Positions 1-9,583 of a stretch of 64,000 bases of DNA are shown one piece after another. The position numbers and the translations under genes were made by a program. Position 1 is the first letter of the stretch. Each line of letters opens with the position of its first letter. Below the pieces are notes generated by a model that saw only the letters and a program-made list of their open reading frames with translations, made no database searches and had not been told where the DNA came from. The DNA comes from Aurantiochytrium sp. KH105 (lineage: Eukaryota; Sar; Bigyra; Thraustochytrida; Thraustochytriidae), in assembly GCA_003116975.1 (NCBI GenBank), contig BGKB01000023.1, forward strand, positions 540,714 through 604,713, read 5' to 3'.

Positions 1-660
1 CGTATCGAGGAGGAGGAAGAGGAGCCAAATCTCTTTATCCTCTATGCTGGGCCTCTTTTGGTGCTCTTTCTCTTTACGCAGCCCTTGCTCATGATTGGCC
101 TTGCCGGCGTTGCGGTGGCCATGCTCGCGGGTGCTGGCATGGCGCTCGAAGCCGAACAGCGCCAAACCTTGTTCCAGCAAGAGGGAGCTAGCTACAGCCG
201 TCGTGCACGCCGCCACCGACGCCGCTACGGTGACCCTGATGGTTTTTACGACGATGATGAGGGCGACGATCTTTCGGACGATGACGATGACTTTGACGAT
301 GACGCCGCCTCTGACGTGTCAGACGATGTTGGCTTTTTCAAGCGCAACAAGGGTAACAGCCGCAAGCTCACGCGCCAGCTCTCGCGTCTGACGCCCGGCA
401 AGGAGAAGACCTCGCGTTCGCAAAAGTCTTCGCGCTCGCAGAAACCTTCTCGATCCCCCTCGAGCGCTTCTCGTCGTCCTTCGCGGGCTGCAGAGCCCTC
501 CCCATCGGCGCGTGCTTCCCGCAAGCTCGCGCCTGCGCGCAAGGGCATTTCCTCGCGCAAGCTCGAGATGACCGCCTACGATGACTTTGACGTTTACTTT
601 TCCGGGTCCAAGAAGAAGCCCTCCCGCAACCGCATCCGTCGCAGCGGAGGGGCGCTTTGA
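1..660 (+). CDS. C-terminal part of a membrane protein with basic Ser/Arg-rich tail (5' partial)
   Basis: The frame is open from the first base of the window, so the gene starts upstream; 219 residues are visible. After an acidic run of glutamates come two hydrophobic stretches (about residues 11-25 and 28-49), which look like membrane segments. A cytosol-type tail follows: a basic RRARRHRRR patch, an Asp-rich block (about residues 82-110) and a long Ser/Arg/Lys/Pro-rich region with repeated SRS/SRK units that could be phosphorylated. I do not recognise the family, because the diagnostic N-terminal part is outside the window. No ATG near the start of the window is credible as the true initiator. 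Confidence 0.6.
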   Translation, partial: RIEEEEEEPNLFILYAGPLLVLFLFTQPLLMIGLAGVAVAMLAGAGMALEAEQRQTLFQQEGASYSRRARRHRRRYGDPDGFYDDDEGDDLSDDDDDFDDDAASDVSDDVGFFKRNKGNSRKLTRQLSRLTPGKEKTSRSQKSSRSQKPSRSPSSASRRPSRAAEPSPSARASRKLAPARKGISSRKLEMTAYDDFDVYFSGSKKKPSRNRIRRSGGAL

Positions 661-900
661 AAAAAGAGAGAAAAAAAGGACTCTTTTGATGACCATTACG
701 AGATGGATAGATGGTGCGGCGGCGGCGGTAGCAGAGTTCGTCCGTTCGCAGCAAGTTTATCCGTATACTTCTATTCTGTTCCACTGTTTCGATTTTCCTA
801 TAACTACGTTTACACAATTTTTGTTCGCGGAGTCCTGGGGTGCGCGCTTGTCAGCCAGTAAGGCTCGGTCGCTTGACGAGGGTTCCCAAAATTGTCGGGC

Positions 901-936
<36 letters not shown>

Positions 937-1551
937 CTAGGCCTTACACCTATACACACACAAGCCGTAGGCTAGGCATACAGGTGTAGGCTTGGGTAAG
1001 CATTGGTTCCAGCTGCAAGTCGTTTGCCTCGTCTTTGATCGCCCCATCAACTACTGTCATCATGGCCTGAAATGAAACCTTGAACGTCGGAGCCGCTCGC
1101 GCACCGCCTCTGTCGACGAGGAGCGCCACGCCTGCCTCCACATGACTCGCAAGGAGCGACGAGGAGAATGCAAGCGCCACGCACACAGCCAGCCAGCCAG
1201 CCTCGGGACAACAGCCGCAGACGGGTGCAAGGTGTAAAAGTAAGTCCTCGTTGCGTCGCCAGTGATGGAGGTGTCCACCAGCCTCACTCCGCCTGCCGCT
1301 GCAGCTGCCGCTGGTCGTGTCGGTCGATCGATGTGACTGGCGACTGCCGGGAGGGAGCACACACCTTGCCGAAGAAGATGCATGCTTCTTCCTTCGCATG
1401 CTTTCATACAGACTCATTTACTCGCACGCACGCTCGCCCGTCCCGCTCGCGCGGAGGCCTGCTCGCGCGCAAAGCCTGAACCCCCGGCGCGACGCGAGCA
1501 CCGCGCCTGTCGCGCCGACAGGCCCCGGCAGCTTGCGCGCTCGCCTGCTTG

Positions 1552-1589
<38 letters not shown>

Positions 1590-1736
1590 TGCCTGCTCGG
1601 GCGCCCTGCTCGCGCAGATCAGATCCGAGGCAGCGCGAGACGCTCGCCAGGGCCGCTGGTGGGTCGCAGCAACCTCACCCACGCACGCATCCTCGCTCGG
1701 GCGAAGGCGAGGCCGTGGACACGCTAGCTCGCGAGC
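661..1736. other. Intergenic DNA with tetranucleotide repeats
   Basis: No supportable gene. The stretch holds a GCTT repeat (about 901-935) followed directly by CTAGGCCT, a CAGCCAGCC run near 1190-1202 and a CTGG repeat (about 1557-1589). The last lies in the presumed leader of the ankyrin gene. The open frames here are made of repeat-encoded residues (LACL, GWLA) and are not convincing. Confidence 0.6.
1557..1589. repeat. (CTGG)n microsatellite
   Basis: About eight tandem CTGG units, roughly 150 bases before the ATG of the ankyrin/SAM gene. Confidence 0.9.
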
Positions 1737-3593
1737 ATGGCCACGCGCTTGCGAGGGCTGAGCGCCAGCCTCGACGAAGAACGGCAGAGGCAGCGGCGCA
1801 GCGCAGGCGCCAGGGTGCAGAGCATCAGGGCCGCCGCCTCGAGCGCGTGGAATAGCGCAGCCAAGGCCTGCGGCAAGGGCCCCCAGCAAAAGCTCAACAA
1901 GGACCTCTGTGAAGCGGCGGCGTACGGAGATGCTGACCTCGTGGAGAGCCTCGTGGCGGAAGGCGCCGACCCCAGCCATGTGAGCCGGCAGCGCGCCTAC
2001 GCAGGGCTCACGGCCCTCCATATTGCAGCTGAAGCTGGCAACGTCGGGGTCTGCGAGTGGCTCGTCAACCAGGGTGCACAAGTCAACGCCGAGTCCCGTG
2101 ACGCACGTCACTACACGCCTTCGATGCTGGCCAGCCTTGCGGGCCATTGCGATATTTGCGAGCTCTTTCTCGCCAATGGCGCCCAATGGAAACCGCAAGA
2201 GGCAAACATTTGCTTGCGGGCGGCAGCAAAGGCTCTCTCGTTGCCCATGTGTACCTTTCTTCTTGAAACAGCTGGGGCGAGCGCAGCCTCAAGTGACGCG
2301 AACGGCACCACCCCGCTTCACCTCGTCGCTTCGTACGATGACGTGCGAACGAGTCGCATCATGTCTTTGGCGACACGCCGTGCGCAGCGGGACACAGAAC
2401 GTGTCACCCTGGCACGTGAGGGCGCGAAGCGACGGAAACTCGCCAAAATGCTGTTGGCAGCCGGCGCTGACGCGAACGCTGCCGACAAGGACGGATGCAC
2501 GCCTCTTTATTGCTGTGCTTCACACGCGTCTCTCGCGGCGGTTCTCATCAATGCTGGCGCTGACGTCAATGTCCATGTAGGCCAGGACCAGGAAACGCCT
2601 CTGCTCAAGGCCGCGGGGAGCGCAGCGTCCGTTAAACTCTTGCTAACTAAGGGCGCTGATCCTAACGCCCGTTCATACTACGGTGTGGTGCCTTTACATC
2701 GCGCTGCAGCCTCGCAAAGTCGCAAGGCAGTCTCCTTTCTCTTGCAGTATGGGGCCAAGCCCAATTTGAAGGAGTCCATGGGGCGCACTGCCTTACACTA
2801 CGCCGCAGAGGAACTTCGACGGACCAACTGCGCCACACTTCTTCAGCACAAGAAGACTAATATTGATGCGAGGGACAACGAGGGGAATACCGCTCTCATG
2901 GTTGCTGTCCTACAGTATCGCGTGTCAGAAAAGGCGAACAAAGTCTTGGCCACCGGTCGCTTTCTCCTCCGCCGGGGTGCCGACATTAACATTACAAATC
3001 ATCGTGGCCTCGATCTCGAAGGGCTCACCGAGGCTTACGGGATTCCCATTTTTGATCGTCTCGTGGACACCACCGAAAGTTCGCTCCCGGACGAAGATGG
3101 CCGCAGCGAGTTCGACGACCACAGTTATGCTGACTCGGCCTCGGTAATTTCGCTATCTGAGCTTGCTGAGAGACGTCATGGGTCCGGTTCATCGCGAAAG
3201 GACAAACGAGGCGAACGTGTTGTTTGGCTTCAGAATCAAGAAGACGAGTCAAGGCAAGCAAGCACCGAGGATGAGGATGATGCGGCGGCAGTGGCGGCAG
3301 CAGCAGCAGCGGCAGCAGCAACAACAACAGAAGAAGAAGAAGAAGAAGAAGAAGGGGAAGCTACATTTTCTGAGGAAGAAGGCGAGATTGATCGTTTCAG
3401 CGACGATGAACTCAGCGAAGAAGGTGAGAAAGACGAATGGCTCGAGACGATTGGAGAAAGCCAAGACGGAGCCGAAGGTGGACCTCGGGACGTTTACGAC
3501 GACGACGATCATGACCATAACAATGACGATTATCATTGTGATGAGCACGATGACCTTGACGTCGACGAGGAAAGTGAAGAAGACCTTGAGAGC

Positions 3594-3646
<53 letters not shown>

Positions 3647-4097
3647 AGAAGAAGAAGAAGAAGAAGAAGAAGAAGATGCTAGCGTTGTCGATGGAGCGGA
3701 TGACGACCAGGACGACGTTCACAGTGAGCATGGTGAGGCCAAAGCTCTTCGAGATGCAGAAGCCCGAAGTGAGCTTGCAACACGAAGGGCGCAAGCCAAA
3801 GCAACAAGTGACCTGGTCGTCTTCCTCGAAGCGATTCACATGAGTCGCTTTCTTCCTGCGCTCGTAAAGGGCGGCGTACATAGTATTCGCGACCTGCGGG
3901 CACTTGATGATGCTGGGATCGAGAGTCTTGGCATGCGAGTCAATGAAGAAAAAATCTTCAGGAGTGCCGTGGATGGCCTGCGCGAGAGTGTGAGGCGAAG
4001 AGTTTCCGCTCTCGAGGTACAGCCCGAGCCGCTTGGAATCGTTTACGGATCCGGCGCTGGCACACGGAGTGCCGGTGCACCTGCTTCACCCCCTTGA
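1737..4097 (+). CDS. Ankyrin-repeat protein with acidic linker and C-terminal SAM domain
   Basis: 786 residues, ATG start. Residues about 55-430 hold at least eight ankyrin-type repeats, recognisable by TALHIAAEAGN, TPLHLVAS, TPLYCCAS, VPLHRAAAS, TALHYAAE and repeated GADxN turns. Residues about 440-690 are an extremely acidic, low-complexity linker with poly-Ala, poly-Glu and an uninterrupted poly-Asp block coded by (GAC)n at about 3597-3645. Residues about 690-755 resemble a SAM domain (LVVFLEAIHMSRFLP, then LDDAGIESLGM). Ankyrin plus SAM is a known scaffold architecture (ANKS-type proteins); the function here is not predictable beyond protein-protein interaction. Its last 55 bases overlap the 3' end of the convergent p25-like gene. 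Confidence 0.85.
3597..3645. repeat. (GAC)n trinucleotide repeat coding poly-Asp
   Basis: A near-perfect GAC run inside the ankyrin/SAM gene, followed at once by a GAA run. It is an in-frame, length-variable type of tract. Confidence 0.9.
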
Positions 4098-5593
4098 GCC
4101 GGACGCAAGCCTTTCGTAGGCGTGCCTTTGGCTAACGATTTTGAATGTGACAATTGTGCATGAGCCGGGATCGTGTAGCTCACGCGTAGGACATCAATGG
4201 TGCCGTCCGGGTAGATGGTGACGCGATGGTTTGCGTGTGCTGGCGGCGTTGGCGGAGCTCGCAGCATGAGCATGTCTTCTTTGTCTTGCTCCGCTCGATC
4301 CGCTTTCTCTTCTTCGTCGTCTGCGCACGTGGACGCGGGAATCTGCAATGCTGCTGGTGCGGCCTGTCGCGATGACAAACGCGATGCCGCCGCCAAGATT
4401 GCATCATTTTCGTTTTCTTTCATTCGCAAGTCTTCGTTAAGGGTATGCACCACTCGGTTCGAAGATGATGGCACGGAAGGTGTTGCGGTCGTTGTCGTTG
4501 TCCTCATCGTCGATGTTGTGGTCCACGATTCAAATTCCTCGAATGACGCCGGCGATGCAAGAGGCGGTGAACGAAAGCGCCCGGTGCCTCGTCCTGGGCG
4601 CGTTCGCGGCGACACGAGCTTGCGCCGTCGACGTCGGTTGCGGAGCTCCTCTCGAATTTCCGCAATGAGCTCGCAGTAGGAACGCAAGAAATCCATGAGA
4701 GTCTCCCGCGGACGTTCGCGCACAGCCTTGGCCACGTACGAATGGGCAAAGATCGCTTCGGCAAGATTTTCAAGTGCCACGTCAAAGTCCTGCATCGTAA
4801 GCGTCTCGGTTCCTGCAGCCGTTTGGAATGCGCGAACGAGCGAGCGCCGCGAACAGAGTCGCGGATGCAGCTGAAAATCGCGCGTGAATTGCACAAAGCT
4901 GGTAAACGTCAATCGGTTGTCAGCTTCGTTGGCGTAAAAGGCGAAAATGTCTCGTTTCAAAGCAGACTCAACATCGACATTCTCGATTGCCACGATTTCG
5001 CAAGTCTCGTTTGCCACGGTTTCCTTTTCACACTCGTACGCTTCTGCGTCGTCAATTCCGCCTTGATGTAGCTTCTGGTGCTCCTCATGGGCCTTCTGCT
5101 GGTGCTCCTGCTGGTGCTCCTGGTGAAGTTCTTGAGCGCCAGCCCACTTTCCCTCCATGTCCAAGGGCCTTTCGCGCGGACTTCGGGGCTGACGCGCTGC
5201 CCAGGCCTGAATCGCTTCAGCCCACGCGCGTGGATTTTTGCGCTGCAGGTGGTGGACGAAGGCCTCCTCTCCGTTTGCGAGACCACTTTCAACGGCGAGC
5301 TCACGGACAATGTGAACGAAGCCGTCAAAGTCAGTGAGGCCACGTCGACGGCCTGGGATTGCCCGCTGCTCAAACGCGACGGCAACCGCGCCGGGCGCGG
5401 CGTCAACACCGGCGTCGCGCATCAGGGACGAAAAGTTTGAGAGGCTCATGGCATCTCGGTCTGAGGGACCAAAGTGGTCTTGCCCCAGGCCTGCGTATCT
5501 CTGAAAGAGCACGTAGAGCGCTGGGTCTCGCGTTTGCGCCTGCGTCCGCGTCCGCGTCGGCGCCTCCTTACATTCGTCTTCCCTTGCGGCCAT
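4043..5593 (-). CDS. p25-alpha (TPPP)-like, EF-hand-fold protein
   Basis: 516 residues, taking the ATG at 5593 (MAARED). The open frame continues upstream, but only into unlikely hydrophobic and repeat sequence. Residues about 26-135 match the layout of p25-alpha/TPPP domains: an LYVLFQRYAGLG start, a short-helix MSLSNFSSLMRDAGV segment and an LTDFDGFVHIVRELA segment. TPPP proteins bind and bundle microtubules. A second EF-hand-like region lies at about 215-295 (LTFTSFVQFTRDF, LTMQDFDVALENLAE). Between them are short Glu/His/Gln repeats (EHQQEHQQ). The C-terminal third is Ser/Thr/Arg-rich and disordered. Calcium-binding loops are not obvious. The microtubule role is inferred from the family. 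Confidence 0.65.
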   Translation of the reverse strand: MAAREDECKEAPTRTRTQAQTRDPALYVLFQRYAGLGQDHFGPSDRDAMSLSNFSSLMRDAGVDAAPGAVAVAFEQRAIPGRRRGLTDFDGFVHIVRELAVESGLANGEEAFVHHLQRKNPRAWAEAIQAWAARQPRSPRERPLDMEGKWAGAQELHQEHQQEHQQKAHEEHQKLHQGGIDDAEAYECEKETVANETCEIVAIENVDVESALKRDIFAFYANEADNRLTFTSFVQFTRDFQLHPRLCSRRSLVRAFQTAAGTETLTMQDFDVALENLAEAIFAHSYVAKAVRERPRETLMDFLRSYCELIAEIREELRNRRRRRKLVSPRTRPGRGTGRFRSPPLASPASFEEFESWTTTSTMRTTTTTATPSVPSSSNRVVHTLNEDLRMKENENDAILAAASRLSSRQAAPAALQIPASTCADDEEEKADRAEQDKEDMLMLRAPPTPPAHANHRVTIYPDGTIDVLRVSYTIPAHAQLSHSKSLAKGTPTKGLRPAQGGEAGAPALRVPAPDP

Positions 5594-6329
5594 GGCGGCT
5601 CTCTCGCCCGTGCAGTGCGATCGGCTCGGCTCGGCTCGGCTTGCGACTTGAGAGCGCTGCTTCGTTTCGGCTTTGTGCGCGCTTCCACTTTTTCGAAAGC
5701 ACCCCCTCTCACCAATGATCAGTACAAAACAAATAAAAAAACAAAACAAATCCATCAATCCATCAATTCATCTATCAATCCATCTATTCATCCTAGCCTT
5801 GGTCTGCTGCTTGCGTTCTCGGCTCCTCGCTCTTCTCTCCATTTCCCTCCCTTATCTGCTTGCATTTCTTTTTCCATTTGTTGTTCCAATAAAAATGGAT
5901 CCACCCATCCACCATGGCCAGTACTTCTCTGCGCAGGCGGCTTCGCTGGCTTCTATGCTGTCACTGCTGCTGGTGGTGAACACGAAGGAAAGCCGAAGCC
6001 GTGCCTGACACGCATCATCATCGTTCTGCCTGACACATCGTCTCCTGGCTATTCTCACACACAAACTACCCGAAAAATTACCCGAAATTTTGGTCTTGCG
6101 ATCCGTTCTAGCACCCTCAAAACATTTCCGCGTGACTCAGTAATAGGTCCATGCAGACTTTCCTGCAAGAGGATAGTTGTCCTAGAGTTTGAAATCCTGG
6201 GGAGTAGTTTTGGTCGAAATTTGGGAGGGATTTGGTTTGGCGCTTGAAGCGAGGAAAGTGGCCTATTGGATTAAAATAGGTCTGGGTAGTGGCGTTACCC
6301 GGGCCATGGCGAAGTATTTTTCGTTAGAA

Positions 6330-7673
6330 TCAAAATAGAGATTCATTTGTGCTCGGAGAATCTGTTTTACCGGGTTCGAACTGATCATGCAAGTGTCCCA
6401 GATCCTCGTAAAACATGCCATTGAGACCCGCCAGGCGCCACGACGGGCCATGCAAAATCACTTGAACAGCATACGTCAGCGTGAAAGCGCGCGTGGCAGG
6501 ACTTGCATATGGCAGCCTGACATCACGTGCACCACTTTTGCGTCTTGTGAGGCTCTCTGGCATGCTCGCTAGGGTCTTAGCCATGCTCGCACTTTGCGCA
6601 GCATACGATGCATTTGCGGCCTTTGGCCAACAACGTATGCGTGTGTGCTCCTTTTGCGCGGTTCGCCATGATGTCTGGGAGGCGCTTGCTCCTATCGTCC
6701 GTTGACCTCGTATTTGGGACCTCCTCGCATGGTTCCCCGGCTTCCGCAGTTCCATCTTCCTGGCAAACGTCGCCTCCTCCTCCAAGCAACGCACTCAGAC
6801 TCTGAGCAGGATCACTCAAGCTGATGCGCAGAGCCACCAGGAAGTCCTCGTACGAAATTTGCTTCTTTAGCGACGCCCACGACGCCCAAGAGTTACATTG
6901 GCTCAATTTGTCTTGAAGCTTCGTCAGCTGGTACGCATGGAAGCAGTTGTAGAAGATGTACTCAAGCCAGGCCAAGAACATGATCACATTGGGGCTCATG
7001 CGGGCGGTCCGCCGCGCGCGACCTGCGAGCGTTTTCCGTACGGTGTCCACTCCGCCCATGACATGGTTCCAGAACGAGCCCGCAACGGGAAGGATCCGTT
7101 CGGCCGGTGGAGGGGTTCCATTTGTGATGACGTCGTCGTTATGCCAACGCCAGAGCTGCAGATACTGCTCCACGGTATGGTTATCCGTGCAAAACCGAGG
7201 GGCTTGCTGTAGACCTCGGCGATGTGCGGAACGGGCTCGCCAGTGTCGATGTAGATGAATTCCAAATACTCGTCGGCAAGCGCAGAGAAGTAGCGCCTCC
7301 AAGCCCGGCGCTGCGATGCCGAGAATCTGACGACCACAATCTGCATGATGTAGAGCGGGTCCGCATACACCAAAAGGGGGCCCGGCACGTAGGGACTCGA
7401 AGATTCAAGAACCGTGCCCCGTCAGCTTGATTATGGGATACTCGTCGTTCTGTTACTCGTAATCATTCACGTCTTGCTCATCACCAAGGTCCTCGTCAAT
7501 CTCATGTTCGCGCGTTCCAACTCCTCCTCTGCGTCTGGTTTGTCGTTGACCTTCAGCGCTGCGAGAAGCTCGGCCTCCTCGTCATCGACCATCGCGCCAT
7601 TTGCAACTTCGCGCTCCGGGCCACTGCGTGCTACGGGTTGCTGCACGAAGGACGAGGGCGCAAGAGCAGCCAC
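6330..7673 (-). pseudogene. piggyBac-type transposase remnant
   Basis: Minus-strand coding is spread over at least three frames. 7467-7673 gives an acidic N-terminal segment beginning MAALAPSSF. 6577-7302 holds the best family signal, SFWNHVMGGVD, which matches the YNxHMGGVD motif of piggyBac (DDE_Tnp_1_7) transposases, followed by an NVIMFLAWLEYIFYNCFHAYQL helix region. 6330-6600 continues in another frame and includes degenerate Cys-rich sequence (RKCIVCCAKCEHG) where the family has its zinc ribbon. The span codes for about 450 residues, against 550-600 in intact family members. I could not find an intact DDD catalytic core, so this is a frameshifted, probably inactive copy. Confidence 0.65.
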
Positions 7674-7851
7674 GGCACGTCCGCAGGGCGCAGCTCGCGC
7701 CGACGCGCGACGAGGGCTCGCTTACTCGCTGCAGCGTCGCAGCTTGAACTAGACTTGCGAGTCTAACGAGCGTGGTTAGGTGCGAGCAGCCTGCGCGAGC
7801 AGCTGTAGCGCCACGACCACCGGAGGAATTTCCGTGCAAATTTGCAAGGAG

Positions 7852-8200
7852 GAGCGGGGGCAATGTGGAGACCATGTCGCGAAATCGCAAGAATAAAGGA
7901 GACCCCGAAGGTATTTAAAGTAGGTTTTGTTTGGTCCACCGGAAATTTCGGGTAGTGGGACTACCCGAACCTGCCGCCCATCGGGGAAAATGATTTGCCG
8001 AGAATTTCGGGTAGTGCCACTACCCGAAATTTAGCCAGGGATAGCAAAGGCCTGTTTCTGGTCAGCCAGTACCATTCTACTCTGCTGCGTAACGACTCTT
8101 TGAAGAAGATAAGAAGACCGAGGCGCAGAATCGCGCGGCCCGGACGCAGCGCCGGCGCGGGTCAAAGTCAGCAAATCAGCAAGAGGTAGAGCTAGAGCCA
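7852..8200. repeat. Local tandem duplication, copy A
   Basis: Matches 8201-8530 with an offset of about 330-349 bases (shared GAGACCCCGAAGGT, CCTGCCGCCC, CTGCTGCGTAACGACTCTTT, TCAGCAAATCAGCAAGAG). It includes the right end of the transposon-like element plus the adjacent host flank, so the duplication is younger than the insertion. Confidence 0.8.
8003..8031. repeat. Perfect 14-bp inverted repeat at transposon end
   Basis: AATTTCGGGTAGTG and CACTACCCGAAATT are separated by a single base. The same core recurs at 7949-7967 and, less perfectly, at 6284-6300. These are likely subterminal transposase-binding sites. Confidence 0.8.
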
Positions 8201-8530
8201 GAGCGCGGAGGCAATGCGGAGACCACGCCGAATCGCAAGAAAAAAGGAGACCCCGAAGGTAGTGGCACGCAATACCTGAACCTGCCGCCCTTCGGTGAAA
8301 ATGGTTCGCCAAAAATTGTGCCACGAGTATACCTGAAATTTAGCCAGCGTATTTCTGGTCAGGTAGTACAATACTGAGGGCCTGTTTCTGGTCAGTCAGT
8401 ACTATTCTACTCTGCTGCGTAACGACTCTTTGAAGAAGATAAGAAGACCGGGGCGCAGAATCGGCCCAGGGTCATTGTCAGCAAATCAGCAAGAGTCGGA
8501 GCTAGAGCCGGAGCCAGAGGTAGATTCCGG
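8201..8530. repeat. Local tandem duplication, copy B
   Basis: Diverged second copy of 7852-8200. Its transposon-end palindromes are broken (AGTGGCACGCAATACC, GTGCCACGAGTATACC). It ends immediately before the SAM gene and now forms that gene's presumed promoter. Confidence 0.8.
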
Positions 8531-8578
8531 AGCAGCGCGTTGACCTCAGAGCCGCACGAAGCCAAGACGCACGCACCC

Positions 8579-9583
8579 ATGACGCAGAACGCGGGACATT
8601 CCCCGCTTACGCAGCCGCTGATGCAGCGCGAGTCCTCGGACGGAGAAGGGGACTACGTGGACCCGGTGCGCGTGCTCTCGTCGCTGGAGCAGAAACAGAT
8701 GCACGAGCTCACCAAAATGAACGTCAAGGAACTCGCGAACTTCATGAGCAGGCTCCAGCTCAAGGAGATCCCACGACAGATTCAAAAGCACGGCATTAAC
8801 GGTAGCATTCTGCACACGCTCACCAGCAAGGATATTGACAAAATGAGCTTTGATTCGCTGGGCGAGGCCAAGTCGCTCGAGAATCTCTGTTTAAGCCTCA
8901 ACACGATCGACCGCGAGAACCAGCGCGCCATAGTCATCAAGGAGGCACCGCTCAGTTTCTGGGGCAAAGCTCACGAGTGGCATGAGGGACCCGGTAGCGC
9001 CTTCAACCTCTGCGCCATGAAGAATTACCGAAACAACCGCAGCGGCTGCTATGACGCTGTGTCCGGTTCGCCAAAGCAGTTCGTCGAGCTTCCTCCGTCC
9101 ACGCTTCGCATCTATCGTGACCACCTCTCTATCGAGGAAAGCCGCTGGAAAGAACATGTTGACGAGAAATACCGCGAGCTTAATCATGCGTTTGCGCCGA
9201 CCAACGAGCCCCCCTTCAAGACCAAAGTTGATAACATCGACTTTAGCATGATTACCGACGTGGACCTCGAGATCATTCAAAGCCAGGAAACGTACAAGAG
9301 TTCCTGTGCTGACTGCACCAATCACATTTGCTTTAAAGAGCTCAAGCAAGAGCCGAACAAGGGAGGTTTCTACTGGGTCACCCCGTACCAAATGTTCTGC
9401 GGCTACGACCATTTCTACAAACAGCGCCCTGAGGGCTATGTGACCATTACTCTGCGGGGTGATGGGGACCAGGAAGGCAACGTGCGTAAGATCGGCATTC
9501 TCGAGGACGCTGATGAAGCTGTCAAGGTCATTATGCACCATATGGAGGAGTCTCAAATGGTGCGCGCCCTCCACGTCCGCTGA
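8579..9583 (+). CDS. SAM-domain protein, tandem copy 1 (start codon shifted)
   Basis: 334 residues from the first in-frame ATG (8579). Alignment with copy 2 shows that the ancestral ATG is TCA here (8544-8546), so this copy has lost 12-13 N-terminal residues unless an upstream exon supplies a start. A SAM-like helical domain lies at about residues 40-110 (NVKELANFMSRLQL, INGSILHTLTSKDIDKMS). The C-terminal two thirds has no family I recognise and ends in a conserved block (YVTITLRGDGDQEGNVRKIG, then DADEAVKVIMHHMEE). Only 7 cysteines remain, against 16 in copy 2. The 3' flank contains AAATAAA at about 9645. Function unknown; SAM domains usually mediate oligomerisation. Confidence 0.7.
   Translation: MTQNAGHSPLTQPLMQRESSDGEGDYVDPVRVLSSLEQKQMHELTKMNVKELANFMSRLQLKEIPRQIQKHGINGSILHTLTSKDIDKMSFDSLGEAKSLENLCLSLNTIDRENQRAIVIKEAPLSFWGKAHEWHEGPGSAFNLCAMKNYRNNRSGCYDAVSGSPKQFVELPPSTLRIYRDHLSIEESRWKEHVDEKYRELNHAFAPTNEPPFKTKVDNIDFSMITDVDLEIIQSQETYKSSCADCTNHICFKELKQEPNKGGFYWVTPYQMFCGYDHFYKQRPEGYVTITLRGDGDQEGNVRKIGILEDADEAVKVIMHHMEESQMVRALHVR

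Larger units (their letters stand above)
6044..8039. mobile_element. Decayed piggyBac-like transposon inserted upstream of SAM gene copy 1
   Basis: The match with copy 2 of the duplication stops after TGACACAT at about 6042 and resumes near 8070, which brackets an insertion. The ends carry inverted sequence: CCTGGCTA at 6044-6051 with ACTACCCGAAA shortly inside, and the complement TAGCCAGG at 8032-8039 with the same inner motif. Palindromes of the GGGTAGTG...CACTACCC type lie at 6284-6300, 7949-7967 and 8003-8031. A minus-strand transposase remnant fills the interior. A flanking TTAA target duplication is not visible, so the exact ends are approximate and the element is probably old. Confidence 0.65.

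Noticed and set aside
6996-7388. 130-residue minus-strand frame (MPGPLLVYADPLYIM) as an independent gene
   Set aside because: It lies inside the transposase remnant and overlaps its MGGVD frame; it looks like a frameshifted part of the same pseudogene.
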